The notes under the pieces were generated by a model. The model made no database searches and had not been told where the DNA came from. It worked only from the letters and a program-made list of their open reading frames with translations. Shown here piece by piece: positions 34,090 to 45,244 of a stretch of DNA of 64,000 bases. This DNA is from Scolanthus callimorphus (lineage: Eukaryota; Cnidaria; Anthozoa; Actiniaria; Edwardsiidae), in the NCBI GenBank assembly GCA_033964015.1, contig CM066922.1, forward strand, positions 25,538,961 to 25,602,960, in the 5' to 3' direction. How positions within the stretch are numbered: the first letter of the stretch is position 1; each line of letters starts with the position of its first letter. Both the position numbers and the translations under genes were made by a program.

Positions 34090-36114
34090 CATAGGAATGT
34101 TTGTAAATATTTCGATGAGTGTATATCTCTGGGGAGCGAAACATGGTTGCAGAACGATCTGAGCTGCTTGGGTTTGCCTAATGCCCGGTGCACATTAACG
34201 ACATAACGACATAAGAACTTTATGTTGCTAAGAAAAAAGCATGGAAAAATAATTGAAATAATCAAAAATTTCCATGGATCATCATTAGACTACATCACCA
34301 AAGCAGTCTTATGTGATTTTTGTGCACTTCATCTTTTTGAAACCACTAAATTTTGTCCGCGTGATATATTTTCTTATTTTGTTATGTCGCAAGTGTGCAC
34401 CAGGTTCAAAGACTGTTTTTCATATGTTGTTGCCCATCCATCCCCGAAAGTTCCCGACATATGAAACCACAGCTTCGCGGATGGTCGGCGATCGTTTCTA
34501 TTTTTCCTATCGCATCCCATCCAATCGCCGACGCCGCCATTTCCCGATATGCGTTTCATAAGATTTGGATTGACGGGGAAACCACTAGTGTGAACAGCAT
34601 AAAGGCAGGTGGGGGGGGGAGCGAAAAATTATATTTGTAAAATGAAAATAATAACAGAAATGGCTGACTCATGCTCTTCAACGGTGTAACTCCATATCGA
34701 ATGAACCATGTTTTGCTTCCTACATGTAAATTATTACGATAGTAGCTTCTAGTATCTCTATATACATCTTTATCTATTTCATAATAAAGGTTCAGGAGTG
34801 GCCTCATAACATTGTACTTGCCTTCACTAAACAGGGGACATTTTCCTGGTCGGAAATTTGTCGACGCTGACAAATTAATGCGGGCGCATCCAAGAGTGCA
34901 GGCTTGTGAGTTTGCGCAAACGTCGCATTCCTGGCAAGTTTTCATGCTCCGGGTTAACTAAATCTCTGTTTTATTACACTGGGACAGATTAATTTTTGCG
35001 GTCAAGACCGCCTAACAAAAGAAGTTCCGTATGATAGAACGCCAGGAGTAGACAGAGTTTGATTTCATGAAAATATACCAATACAATTTTTTCAGCCGAC
35101 GAAACTAGCAAAAATAGTTCTGTTTCAATGAATGTATTCCGCCGCAGTAAGACAAAGGTTATGGGTTGCCTAGAAATTTATTTCAGAGTACGCTTTGAAA
35201 CATTCCCGAACCAAGAGCTCGTCGCCTCGCGGGGGAGGCTCAACCTCGTCCCCAGGGTCTTCTCGGTCGTTTTTCAAAATGGCTGAGTCACATGACCACT
35301 GTTTGAAAACATGGGAACGAGGTTTGCCCTTTGTTTCGAGATGGTCATGTGACTCAGCCTCCCCAGGGTCTTCTCCCGAGCTAACCACCATTTTGAAAAC
35401 GACCGAGAAGACCCTGGGAACGAGGTTGGGGGAGGCTCTGGTGACAGCCACTGACGCATGCGCGAGATTTAATACAGAGCTGCTGAGAGAAAGACATTTC
35501 AACACGCATAATCAACCGATCAGCGACGGCCCTCAAATGGATGTCCCCAGAGCCTCCCCTGCGAGCTGGTGAGCTCTCGGTACGAGAATGGCTTTGAAAA
35601 CACAAAGTCAAATTCGCAGAATTATGGAAATCATGCAACGTTCACATCCCGAGTAGTTCTCGTAAACATGAACCGTATAGTAAAGTGTCTGTTGATGTCG
35701 TCTTAGGCCAAGCACAAACGTCGAACTACTGTAGAACTAGTTTCCTTTTCCAAAAGATGCCGCTTCAATAGACTTTGCGATAGAAAACTTTCTATTGTTT
35801 TGTATTGGTACGGCGCGACTCTGGCCCATGTCATCAAATGCAGCACGCACAATTTGTGTAGAAGTGTTTTCTTTATTCAAATCTACAGTCATTCTACATT
35901 ATCTTTCTACGTCTGGCTAAATAGTTGGTTATCATTACCATAGATGCAAACCCAACAAGTCAAGAAAGGAAAATTTAGCGGGAGAAATGTTTGAGGAAAA
36001 ATGAAAATTTTAGCAGGAGGTAAGTACAAGGAACCAGGGGCCGGTTCCTGAAAGGTCGGATAAAGTTATCCATGGATAAAAGTTATCTGTTGTATAGGAT
36101 TTGTTCAGGATTTA

Positions 36115-36680
36115 CCTTTCTTGAAAAGAAAGGTGGTGGTTTTGCCAGGCACGGTCTATCACTAATAGACCATTAGTAGCTCAGCCAATCAGAATGCAGG
36201 ATTTGTAATAGACCATTAGTTGGTTTATACTAATTGTAATTATTATTCAGCACATCGATGCACTGCCCAAATATGGTCATTGAAACGCCAATAGCTGTCT
36301 TCTGTACATGACAGATATCCTGCGATATCCGTCGCCTGAGGGAAATATGTTGTGTTGAGCTCGTATTTAATACGCAAAAGTAAATAATTTCTCGGATTGT
36401 TTTGTGCTATCGATGTGCTGAATAATAAAACCATTATCCTTCTCGATTTTTGCAGAATATCGTCTGATTTAGACAACTCGGGACTGCGTCCCTCGTCGGC
36501 TAAGTATCAGACGATATTCTGCGCAATCTCGCAGGATAATGGTTAACTGTCCCCGGCTCACTGGCGGCGCTTTTAACCCCTAAAAGATACCATTTTCAAC
36601 ATGGCTCTCAAATTCCAGCCACGATCGCACAATACAATACCATTTTCTGGGAAAATTAGCGTTTTTTTCGTCTTATTCCC
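36115..36680. mobile_element. Unit-B-specific insert with inverted segments
   Basis: This segment replaces 30083-30290 of unit A. It contains repeated CTAATAGACCATTAG-type palindromes. CAGCACATCGATG and CGATGTGCTG form an inverted pair, and AGAATATCGTCTGAT pairs with ATCAGACGATATTCTG. It probably represents one or two foldback elements inserted after the duplication. No ORF of note. Confidence 0.5.
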
Positions 36681-36961
36681 TTAAGATACCTGGAACCCGA
36701 ATTTTCCGACGCGCACCCCCGTCCGACGACACTTTATGGGAGTCACCCGTGAGGTTTAAGTGTGCTTTGTTCAAAAGTAGGGTGATCATATCATCAGCAC
36801 GTGGAAGGGAGGAAAATGAAGTTGTTTATAATATTTTGCATCTCGTCTGGCTACGACAGTCCAAGTTTCTGCAAGTCTGCACAAGTCTAATCTTGGATCA
36901 ACTTGAATCTCGTTTGCTCAGGCCTTACTATTGGATCTGAAGCTTACGGTTCACTTTCTGG

Positions 36962-38767
36962 TCAACTTGTTTGGTGTCCAGACTTTTGAAGATGGGCCTG
37001 TAGGCCCTTATTGAATGCAAATGTTTTGTCACATTGAAGACAGCGATGTAACTTTTCAACATGCAACTGTGAATGCCTTTTAACTGCTCCTTTGCGCCGG
37101 AATCTCTTGCCACATACAGAACACTCGAATGGCTTCTCGTCGCTGTGAACCAGCTGATGTCTTTTGAGGTTGTCGTTTCTGGCAAACGTTTTATCGCATG
37201 TAGGACATGTGTATGTTTTGATTCTTGACACTTGGATATGGTTCCAGTTGTGCTCATCAAAAGCCTGTTCATTGTCAAACTGCTTGTCGCATTTTTCACA
37301 TTTAAAATGGCTGCCACTGACCAGGGAAGGACCTGCAGATCTCAGCCGCTGCAGTCCCTGAGCAATCGGTGCCACCCTCCCTTGGGTGACAAGAGTTGCC
37401 CCACCCTGGCTCTGTCTGTCTCTACCTACCCCACTCATCTGCTGAGAGTCAGCACTCATGCCCCCCTGACTCTGATTATCATCCCTCTCTCTATCTTCAG
37501 TTGGGCACACATTTGCACTTGAACTCTGAACCATGCCCTGGGAACTCATACTTTGCATACATACTCCACTTAGGACTAAACGTTCAGAACTGCACGTTGC
37601 TGTATCATGACCAGGTAACTTTAGATATGTTCCATTTTTGCCACCTATGTTATCAACTTCCATAACTTCTTCTAAAGGTGCCCCACTATTAGTATCCTCG
37701 CTGCAAGTTGCTTTTGGAGATAGCTCACTGCAACCAGACCTTGGTACCAGTAGTTCGTCATTATCCTCACTGTAAGTTGCATGTAAAGATAGCTTACCGC
37801 CACCAGGCCCTGGTACTGGCAGCTCACTGCTACACAAACTATTGTCATCCGTGATTATGACGTTTGGTGAGTCATTACTCCCCATCTCTTGCCATGTGCT
37901 ATTACTGCGTGTCTCCTTGTTACTGTCATTCTCTAACTGGGAATTACTTGCCTTAGTTTGGATTGTAGAGGAGCTTCTATTGCTACATGCAGTAGCAAAG
38001 CTCGCTCCACCAAAATGTTCAGTGTCACTTAGGATAGGGATGTTTTCAGATGTACAAATGGCCAATGCCCATCGTAGTAATGCTTCTAGAGTTTTCCTGT
38101 CTCCGACAGCATTCAGGTCAGTTTCAGTTGATGTGTTTGTCACTGTATCCCTATGGATGACATCATCGGTCTGTGTTCCTACAGAACAACATGCTACTTT
38201 CTTGCTATGGTAACTCAAGATGTCAGAAACTGTAGCCTGAAAAAAGAAAGAAGCAGGATTCTTACATAATCAAGGCTAAAAATGGTCCTGGGTCGCCCAT
38301 CTTAGCCCTGGAAATTCCGAGGGGAGGAGGTCTATCACAGCTATGGAAATTTCAAGGGGAGAAGTTGAGGACCCCTGGAAATCCTGGAAATTCCAGGGGG
38401 GAGGGACCTGTCTCAGCTGTGGAAAAGGGGGGTATTTAGGCAACCTCAAAATTCCAAGGGAGGGAGTGTTGAAATTCCAGGGGAGGGGGGTGTTGCAGGC
38501 CCCTGAAAATTCCAAGGGAGGGGAGAATCAAAGACCACAGGAAAATTCCAGGGGAGGGGGGCTTTTAAATGGTAGGGTTCTTGATTCCCCGGTGTGGAAA
38601 AAATTGTGATAAGCCAATGTTATGGGACTTTTCCTACCCTAGGCTGGGTAGCCTCCTATTACCTCCTTTTGCTGTGCACTATACTCTGTTGTGTGGTCAC
38701 TGAAATAGACAACAGTTTCTCCTGCTTTTAGTGTACAAGAGTACCCTTGGGCCACCTCTCTCTCCAT
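36962..38767 (-). CDS. Four-finger C2H2 zinc-finger protein (paralogue 1)
   Basis: Probable nuclear DNA-binding protein of unknown targets. Coding exons are 38767-38663 (105 nt, starts MEREVAQGYSCTLKAGETVV) and 38236-36962, joined in phase 0 (QQKE|ATVSDIL), giving 459 aa. The second exon has no ATG at its start; its acceptor (..ttttttcag) and the conserved partner exon define the real start. The N-terminal half is acidic and Ser/Thr-rich, with a CSVGTQT stretch. Two imperfect 23-residue repeats (ELPVPGPGGGKLSLHATYS-like) follow. The last 115 residues hold four C2H2 fingers: one atypical (CEKCDKQF), two classical, and a final one with a long His spacing. A 5' UTR exon lies near 41231-41340. 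The gene converges on CEP57. I do not recognise an orthologue. Confidence 0.85.
38305..38575. repeat. Purine-rich minisatellite
   Basis: Recurring GGAAATTCCAGGGGAGGGG with variable spacers, in the intron between the coding exons of zinc-finger paralogue 1. Confidence 0.75.
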
Positions 38768-39521
38768 TGCTGTAATTAGTAAGAAAACAAATTAATTGGA
38801 TTATTTTGACATCCTTATAAACAGAGCTATAAACATTGTAAAAGCACACACATGATCATGTGTACTTATTCTATTGGTTTTCAGTTGACACATGACTAAA
38901 TGTATCTCTCAAAATATACTTTGAAATGCTGTATACTCGACCGAACTGTAAAGAGAACACAAGATTGTGTTTTCTTGGTAAATTTGAGACCTATCGAGTA
39001 TTTTCCGAGCGAAATATATGGAAATGAATTTCTGCCATTTTGTATAGGAAATGTATGTATTTGTCTTTTTACGAGTTGCTAGATTATGACACAAACTTTA
39101 ACTTCAGCTGAAAAAAGAAAAAAAAGAATTGCCTCGAAGGTTGACAGTAGCCTTAATATTATATGATTCACACGTCAAAAGGGTTCAGGAAAACATGGGA
39201 AAAATATCAAGATTTTATAACTACAGGGGTTGCAGCTCAACAAACTTGGCCGAACGGTTTTCCATTTTTCAAACAGTTCTTCTTTAACAACAACATATGA
39301 TGATGCAAGCATTGTTATCAGCATTGTTATCTATCTGTCTACCATAGCAAATCACCTAGTCAGAATACGAGACAATGTAAGCTACTATAAACCAGTCATG
39401 CTAATAAACACCCAGCAAAGCCAATCGATGAAAATCGATCATCGGAAAACCAATCGATCAATCAATATAATTACTTAATTGGTATTGATTGTTATTGATC
39501 AATCGATAGGTCACACAAATA

Positions 39522-39947
39522 GAGCGGATTTCACATGACTGTCAAGACTTGTTATGTAATTGCGATTGCTTTGCATTCTCATTGGCTACTCGTTTTTCTC
39601 GGTCATGGCTAAAAGGGATGACTCAGAAGGACCAGATTAATAATTCATAGGCTTCACGGTAGAACGAAGCTACATATGCCATGTTATGCAATGTAGCTTC
39701 GTTCTATTGTTTGTCCTATGAATTATTAATCAGGTCCTTCTGAGTTATCCCTTTTAGCCATGACCGTTTTTCTCAGCCAATCAAATTCTGTAGTAAATAC
39801 AATTGTGTAATTACTTAGTAATTGGTTCGGCTTGCAATAGGCTGAGAAAAAAGCCATCTAGGAGCAAGTCGTGATTTCTCTTGATCCTGATTGGCTAGTG
39901 ATTGCTAAATTGCAATTGCTTTCACGACAGTCATGTGAAAACCGCTC
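39522..39947. mobile_element. TA-flanked GAGCGG-family MITE, nested
   Basis: GAGCGGATTTCACATGACTG / CAGTCATGTGAAAACCGCTC with TA at 39520-39521 and 39948-39949. It carries a hairpin element at 39601-39765. Confidence 0.85.
39601..39765. mobile_element. 165-bp hairpin element with 9-bp target duplication
   Basis: Arms of about 75 bp begin GGTCATGGCTAAAAGGGAT and fold almost completely. GTTTTTCTC occurs on both sides (39592-39600, 39766-39774). A 9-bp duplication suggests Mutator-like mobilisation. Confidence 0.8.
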
Positions 39948-40024
39948 TAGGGTTGATCGATTGTGATAAGTCACTTAATTGACACGTTATATTATCCCTC
40001 TGGTACGGGTTATATTGTCCCTCT

Positions 40025-40219
40025 GCAGTTGATTTTGTCTGCGTTCCGCGAGGGCATAAATCAAGGAAAATGTTTTTTTCCTGCGGCACGCTTGGTATTT
40101 GTTTACAGTGTCGAGTTACTCAGGAAAGGGTGGGACATGCCACGGGGGGAAACAGGCTGTGAGTCAAAAAACATTTCCCTCGATTCACGGACGTTCGCTG
40201 AACAAGGGGCTGCATTAGC
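40025..40219. mobile_element. MITE related to 44541-44753
   Basis: Shares CAGTGTCGAGTTACTCAGG and AAAAAACATTTCCCTCGATT, and the ACGGACGTTCGC end, with the element at 44541-44753; the left end is eroded. Confidence 0.6.
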
Positions 40220-40503
40220 AGTCTATAGCCGGTGACTGGCTGCTAACACTGATTAGTGAAATGATACCATGAGTGCTCATTTGAGGTATGCGTTACCAGA
40301 AAGAGAAGGGGAATCGATTTCAATCATATTGATTTCCAATATCAATCAATAAGGGTCACACAGAGAACCAACATTGATTGATCATCAACTTTCAATATCA
40401 ATCGATTAATTGATATTGATTGATACCGATTTTTATCGATTGTTGATTTCATCGATTGGCTACGCGGGTAAACAACATCTAGAAACGGGCTGCCATTCAG
40501 ATA

Positions 40504-41109
40504 ATGCACCAGTCAATTGACAGCCCCGCACCCCCCCATTCGCGCATTAGCGGGGTACTAGCGGGGCTTTCGTACAGAATTCACACTACATTACTGCCCC
40601 GTTGGTCGGGAGATGCACTTTCTTTCACGGCTTCCACACAGTACATCGAGCGGGGAGTCACTCTCTTCCCCGGGACACAACACAACAGAAACCAGCCCGC
40701 TTTCCGGGCTGCTTCACCTCCATATGAACACCCCTTTACTTCACAAAGACACGACAAATACAGATTTTTGTTACTTGAATTAAACGTATTAAATTTTAAT
40801 CTACACTAGCAAAAGTACATGCAAGTAGAAAAATATGGTTTTATTGCGCTTTGCGATCGGCTGCGACTGCATTGAAAACTGGGCACCATTGACATGACTC
40901 TTTTCAGTGAGTAAAAATCCTTTGTGTTATCTTCTAAATTCATTGGGCAAGGAGCGCATTCACTCTTAATTATTACCCTTTGGACGGTGCATTCACCTCT
41001 CAGATTGTCCCCGCAAACCGAGGCGCTCACTGCCTTTCATTTGCCAAAAAGTGAATGCCCCGCTAATGCGCGAATGGGGGGGTGCGGGGCTGTCAATTGA
41101 CTGGTGCAT
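40504..41109. mobile_element. 606-bp TIR element
   Basis: ATGCACCAGTCAATTGACAG / CTGTCAATTGACTGGTGCAT, with GCCCCGCACCCCCCCATTCG also inverted. About 50 bp of near-perfect TIR. In the leader intron of zinc-finger paralogue 1. Confidence 0.88.
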
Positions 41110-41230
41110 AACGGCCTTGAACACCCGGGAAATAATTACATCAGAGTGCAGATAAAGCGGCAAAAACATCCACAACAATATATTTATACATCATACGTCT
41201 AAATGTATCTATTGGACGTCTAAAGCTTAC

Positions 41231-41350
41231 CTGAAATATACAAAATACGCAGAATTTTCTTCTCTTGTTGCTCTTTCTTCTTTCGTTTGAGGGAAAAGCC
41301 TTGCTCGTGTCAGCGGTTTAGTTTGCGGGCGCATTTAGTAGTTCCCAGGC
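41231..41350 (-). other. 5' UTR exon of zinc-finger paralogue 1
   Basis: A minus-strand donor (ATTTCAG|GTAAGC) ends a block similar to the one at 48804-48920. Similarity continues into the intron side as well (TATACAAAATACGCAGAA), showing that both genes descend from one ancestor including its promoter. The transcription start is not determined. Confidence 0.5.
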
Positions 41351-41433
41351 CTCGCAACCCAAGCAAACACAGGGTACCCGGTCCCACTATTCTCATCAGT
41401 CAGTAATATCATTGGAACATTTGTTTATATAAT

Positions 41434-41583
41434 AGGACTCCATGCTGTCCAATTAAGAAAAAATTGGATGAGAAAATTCAGTGGAACTCCAAAATTGGAC
41501 GAGGCCGCAGGCCGAGTCCAATTTGGAGTTCCGAGGAATTTTCTCATCCAATTTTTTTCTTAATTGGACAAGCATGGAGTCCT
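41434..41583. mobile_element. 150-bp hairpin element
   Basis: AGGACTCCATGCTGTCCAAT faces ATTGGACAAGCATGGAGTCC, with complementarity to the centre (GGCCGCAGGCC). The flanking TCCAATT words to 41700 may be a related remnant. Confidence 0.75.
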
Positions 41584-41826
41584 GTTATTGATTAATTATA
41601 TAGCATCCATGTTCAAATCCAAACTGTCCAATTTTAACGTGCGAAGTGTCCAATTAGAGCGCGCGCGATCCAATTAAAAAATATTTGGACAATTCAAGAA
41701 AAATCAATCTGCCGGCACAATGGGATTTCGAGCTGGCTATATAATTAGTCCTTGTAATGGAGCGGATTTCAAGTCGAAAGTAAATAAGACTTGAATTTTG
41801 TTTCTACATTTATATATATAGAGGAT

Positions 41827-41961
41827 ATTACATGGCCGCGCGGAGATACGAATTTTATCTTCGAGTGTTGAAAATTTATCTCACGAGTGAGCGCAGCGAA
41901 CGAGTGAGATAAATTTTTAACACGAGAAGATAAAATTCGTATCTCCAAGCGGTCATGTAAT
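41827..41961. mobile_element. 135-bp hairpin element
   Basis: ATTACATGGCCGCG and GGAGATACGAATTTTATCTT fold onto AAGATAAAATTCGTATCTCC and GGTCATGTAAT. Confidence 0.8.
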
Positions 41962-42180
41962 GTTCTGTTTATTATACAAACATCAATGAAATACCAAATT
42001 CAAATTTTATTTGAGTTAAGCTTAAATATCGAGCATTCAGCAAAGGCGAGTGTGATATTTTCACATGTGAAAATAACATGATATTTTCACGTGTGAAGAT
42101 ATCAAGTTTTCGCGCGGGAGATCACCTGGTATTTCATTGGTGTTTATATAATAAATATATATATATATATATATAGCAAC

Positions 42181-42852
42181 AACACCACAAGAGAAATTTT
42201 GAAATCTTGACTCCACCAATATTTCAACTGTACAAGACAGCCTTCATCAGGGTGAATGGCTGATGGCGCGTTACGCGTGATAATATGAAACATAGTTGAA
42301 ACTGCGCGAGCTACAAGTAGAGTTAACGAACTAACTAGCGCGCGCTAATAAACAAGAAACAAACACATTACGTGTTACGTGCGCGACGATTCTGACTATA
42401 AAAAAAGTCATTGTCATTAAGTCCCTCAGGAATAAGAGTTTTAAGGCGGTATGCCCATTGGCCTTCCCTATCCCTAATATTATAACTCTGCCCTACTTTA
42501 TCTATAATTGTGACAGTAACATCCTTAACCATGGTGACCCTCCATAAAAAAGTGCTTATAAATCGCATCATCATTCTTTCTCTCTTCTTCACTCATCCTT
42601 TCGTGGACGCGTATTCGGCTTTTGTGGTTGTTGAACCTCATACGAAATTTAGTTGTTGTCGAGCCGACATATTGTTTCCCACACGTTTTACAACTCATAA
42701 GATAAACAACATTCCGACTATTGCAGTCCATGGGAAAATTGATAGTGTATGTCTTCCCTGTAGAGTAGCTCTTGAACGTGTCCCCAATATCCAGATATTT
42801 CTTCTTCTTGCATATCTCACATCTATTCGACGAGCACTCGTGACACCCCTTG
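42181..42852 (-). mobile_element. 5'-truncated Penelope-like element with GIY-YIG domain
   Basis: Minus-strand frame from about 42850: a Cys-pair linker (CHECSSNRCEICKK), then the GIY-YIG nuclease core NVVYLMSCKTCGKQYVGSTT and RFNNHKSRIR, as in the C-terminus of Penelope-like reverse transcriptases. A frameshift at about 42527 ends that frame. The tail continues as REGQWAYRLKTLIPEG to 42368. The reverse-transcriptase part is missing. The following 3' region (42181-42367) includes CCCTGATGAAGG. Confidence 0.8.
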
Positions 42853-43186
42853 TCACAATTATAGATAAAGTAGGGCAGATGTTATAATATTAGGGATAGG
42901 GAAGGCCAATGGGCATACCGCCTTAAAACTCTTATTCCTGAGGGACTTAATGACAATGACTTTTTTTATAGTCAGAATCGTCGCGCACGTAACACGTAAT
43001 GTGTTTGTTTCTTGTTTATTAGCGCGCGCTAGTTAGTTCGTTAACTCTACTTGTAGCTCGCGCAGTTTCAACTATGTTTCATATTATCACGCGTAACGCG
43101 CCATCAGCCATTCACCCTGATGAAGGCTGTCTTGTACAGTTGAAATATTGGTGGAGTCAAGATTTCAAAATTTCTCTTGTGGTGTT
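42852..43186 (+). mobile_element. Inverted copy of the Penelope-like element 3' end
   Basis: 335 bp nearly identical to the reverse complement of 42181-42514. It gives a head-to-head pair around the GIY-YIG segment. CTGATGA (43117-43123), a short stem, and GAAA (43142-43145) resemble a hammerhead core. Confidence 0.8.
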
Positions 43187-43473
43187 ATTATTATTAATCG
43201 AGAAATAGTCTGTTGACATTTAGGATACTTGTGAGTATTTTATATATATAGCAACGATATAGTACACGCGCTCGCGCTCTCAGAGTGCAGTATAAAGTAG
43301 GCTTATCTCTCCTCCAATGAATGCAATGAGTGAGTGCAAACAGGTGCAAATATTTGGAAATACTCCTGAGCGGATTTCATGACAGTCGGAAGTATGTAAA
43401 TCAGACTTTAGTTAAATCTAAATCTAAATATTACTGTGCGAAAAGTCCTATTCGATATATGGCACAGGCCCCA

Positions 43474-43497
43474 GGGGGGGGGGGGGGGGGGGGGGGG
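43474..43497. repeat. Poly-G tract
   Basis: Uninterrupted G run of about 24 nt. Others are at 28296-28314, 30220-30232 and 49594-49616, with C at 53340-53354. These are likely length-unstable and assembly-uncertain. Confidence 0.9.
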
Positions 43498-43978
43498 AGG
43501 AGGCAGGGGTGCTCGTCGTACCTTTTAGGATTTAAAAAGGCCTCTGGTACCTTTTAGGGGGTAAAATTCAAAACTCAATGGTTTACCCCCAGCGAATGTA
43601 TTCCAAAAAATTATAAAACTAAATCAAAACGGAAGTACCCAAAAGCAAATCGCGAAATTTATATGGGACAGTAGACAGAAAGAAAAAAAAACACATTACT
43701 GGCTGAACAGTAATCGCATCGCCTCGCCCCGCTGGCACTTTATCTGTATTTTTTGTTTTTAATCTCTCATTTTTTGGAACCTAACGCCTATGTATTTTTA
43801 TATACACGGTACCAATAAACCATGTCTATGTTGTACAGGGCCGTAGCAAGCCTCCAAAAACTGGGGGGTGGGGGTCGACATAGGCGCGCCGACCGAAAAT
43901 TTAGAGCCAAGCATGTGAAATTTGTGCATGATTTGGGGAACTTTGAGAAGCAGAGTGCAAAATCTACGGCCCTGATGT

Positions 43979-44231
43979 ATATACCGTTTCCGGAAAACGT
44001 TGTCACCAAAAAGCCTATAAGCGTGAAGCGCAAAGGATGATGGGGGCATCTAAACTGCTACTGTTTGATCTGAATTTAAACAGTCATCGGTAAAATCATT
44101 CAATTCAGCACATTTCTAAGCATGTTTGTTTCTAATATTTACAGAAATTCCAATAAATCTATACCCATACTCCCTAGCACACCAAGCTTTGTTGCATTTT
44201 CAAGTGACAACGTATCCCGGAAACGGTATAT
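43979..44231. mobile_element. MITE, about 253 bp
   Basis: ATATACCGTTTCCGG and ACGTTGTCAC face GTGACAACGT and CCGGAAACGGTATAT. Confidence 0.7.
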
Positions 44232-44239
44232 GTCTATGT

Positions 44240-44490
44240 CTAACATTAGTAGTAATGGCTAAAGTCAGCGCTTTTATTGGTCGAGAGCAAAGTATTTGAT
44301 TTTCGTCTTTCAGCCAATCAAATTACGAACTAAAATAAAATGCGCCATTGCTCGCTTCGTCACTAAACGCAAGTCTGACTAATACTTCAGGCCTCCTGAT
44401 TGGTTTGTTGTTGAGTGGCTTCAGATCCACTCCTGATTGGCTAGTAGTTGTATTTGCGTTTAGTTTTCGAAATTCATCTGAAATCCGCTC
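44240..44490. mobile_element. GAGCGG-family MITE, one clear end
   Basis: TTCATCTGAAATCCGCTC followed by TA at 44491-44492 is the right end. The left end is not clear; isolated left-end-like motifs also occur at 41761 and 43371. Confidence 0.45.
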
Positions 44491-44540
44491 TAATAGCTGT
44501 TTCCACAAATGCGGAAAAATTATTGGGTCCATAACTTACC

Positions 44541-44753
44541 TTGCTTGCAGCCCCTTCTTCGGTGAACGTCCGTAAATCCAGGAAATGTTTTTTCACCGTA
44601 GGCGCGCTTCGATTTGTTTAAAAGTGTCGAGTTTCTCAGGAGAGGGAGAGTGCTCTCCTTAGCACTCGACACTGAACAAATCGAAGCACGCCGCGGGTAA
44701 AAAAACATTTCCCTCGAATTACGGACGTTCGCCGAAGAAGGGGCTGCAAGCAA
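44541..44753. mobile_element. 213-bp MITE
   Basis: TTGCTTGCAGCCCCTTCTTC / GAAGAAGGGGCTGCAAGCAA, with GTGTCGAGT / ACTCGACAC inside. A lone end recurs at about 54762. Confidence 0.88.
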
Positions 44754-45244
44754 TCTAATCGGGCCACGCCTATTCTTACTTTCAGCGCTTTTTCGGGCAG
44801 TTAAACCTCGAGATTTAGTGATTGTCTCCGCGTAACCGAATTTTGACTAAATTCTACAAGCCCGATCTGAAGGTATTTTTAGGATTTCTAAATCAGGGCT
44901 ATAATTTATGTAAAATTTAGTGTAGTGAATTAACACGGCAGAGTTTGGTACTTCAGTCATTCTCTTTGTATATGTTCAAGCTTTTTTATTATCCAAGTAA
45001 TATTCAATACTGAGAATACTGGAGATATTTGGCGGACCCAGAAATACACATCATATTACATTTACTAACAATGATAATATACATTGGGGAAGTTGCAACA
45101 ATTCTATTTCATGGAAGCATAGTTAGAAGTTTTCCTAAAGATGTCAAAATATTAGTTTTCGGATTCAAAAGGAATGGCAAATAAATCATGCCTTTAGAGA
45201 AAGTCTTTTATCCGAGTTGTGTAAGTCAAATAGTCTTTTCTTTA

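Larger units (their letters stand above)
31309..37710. repeat. Segmental duplication, unit B
   Basis: Direct copy of unit A (6.4 kb). The junction is a clean fusion of zinc-finger coding sequence to CEP57 intron sequence with 2 bp of shared TG. Unit B ends at 37710, inside the 69-bp coding repeat of the intact zinc-finger gene. It alone carries an insert at about 36115-36680. Scattered substitutions and indels separate the units, so it is not a simple assembly duplicate. Confidence 0.9.
39420..40460. mobile_element. Outer ATCGAT-rich TIR element hosting other insertions
   Basis: GCCAATCGATGAAA faces TTTCATCGATTGGC. Adjacent AATCGAT/TTGATT words continue the inversion. It contains the elements at 39522-39947 and 40025-40219. 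Confidence 0.65.

Noticed and set aside
24666..37710. The duplication as an assembly haplotype artefact
   Set aside because: The units differ in several large indels, and the junction fuses two different genes with microhomology, which simple haplotig duplication would not create. Only long reads can close the question.
37842..38213. 123-codon plus-strand frame opposite the zinc-finger exon
   Set aside because: Shadow of the minus-strand coding exon; a similar frame appears opposite the paralogue.
42510..42887. 125-codon plus-strand frame
   Set aside because: It is the antisense of the Penelope-like GIY-YIG frame.
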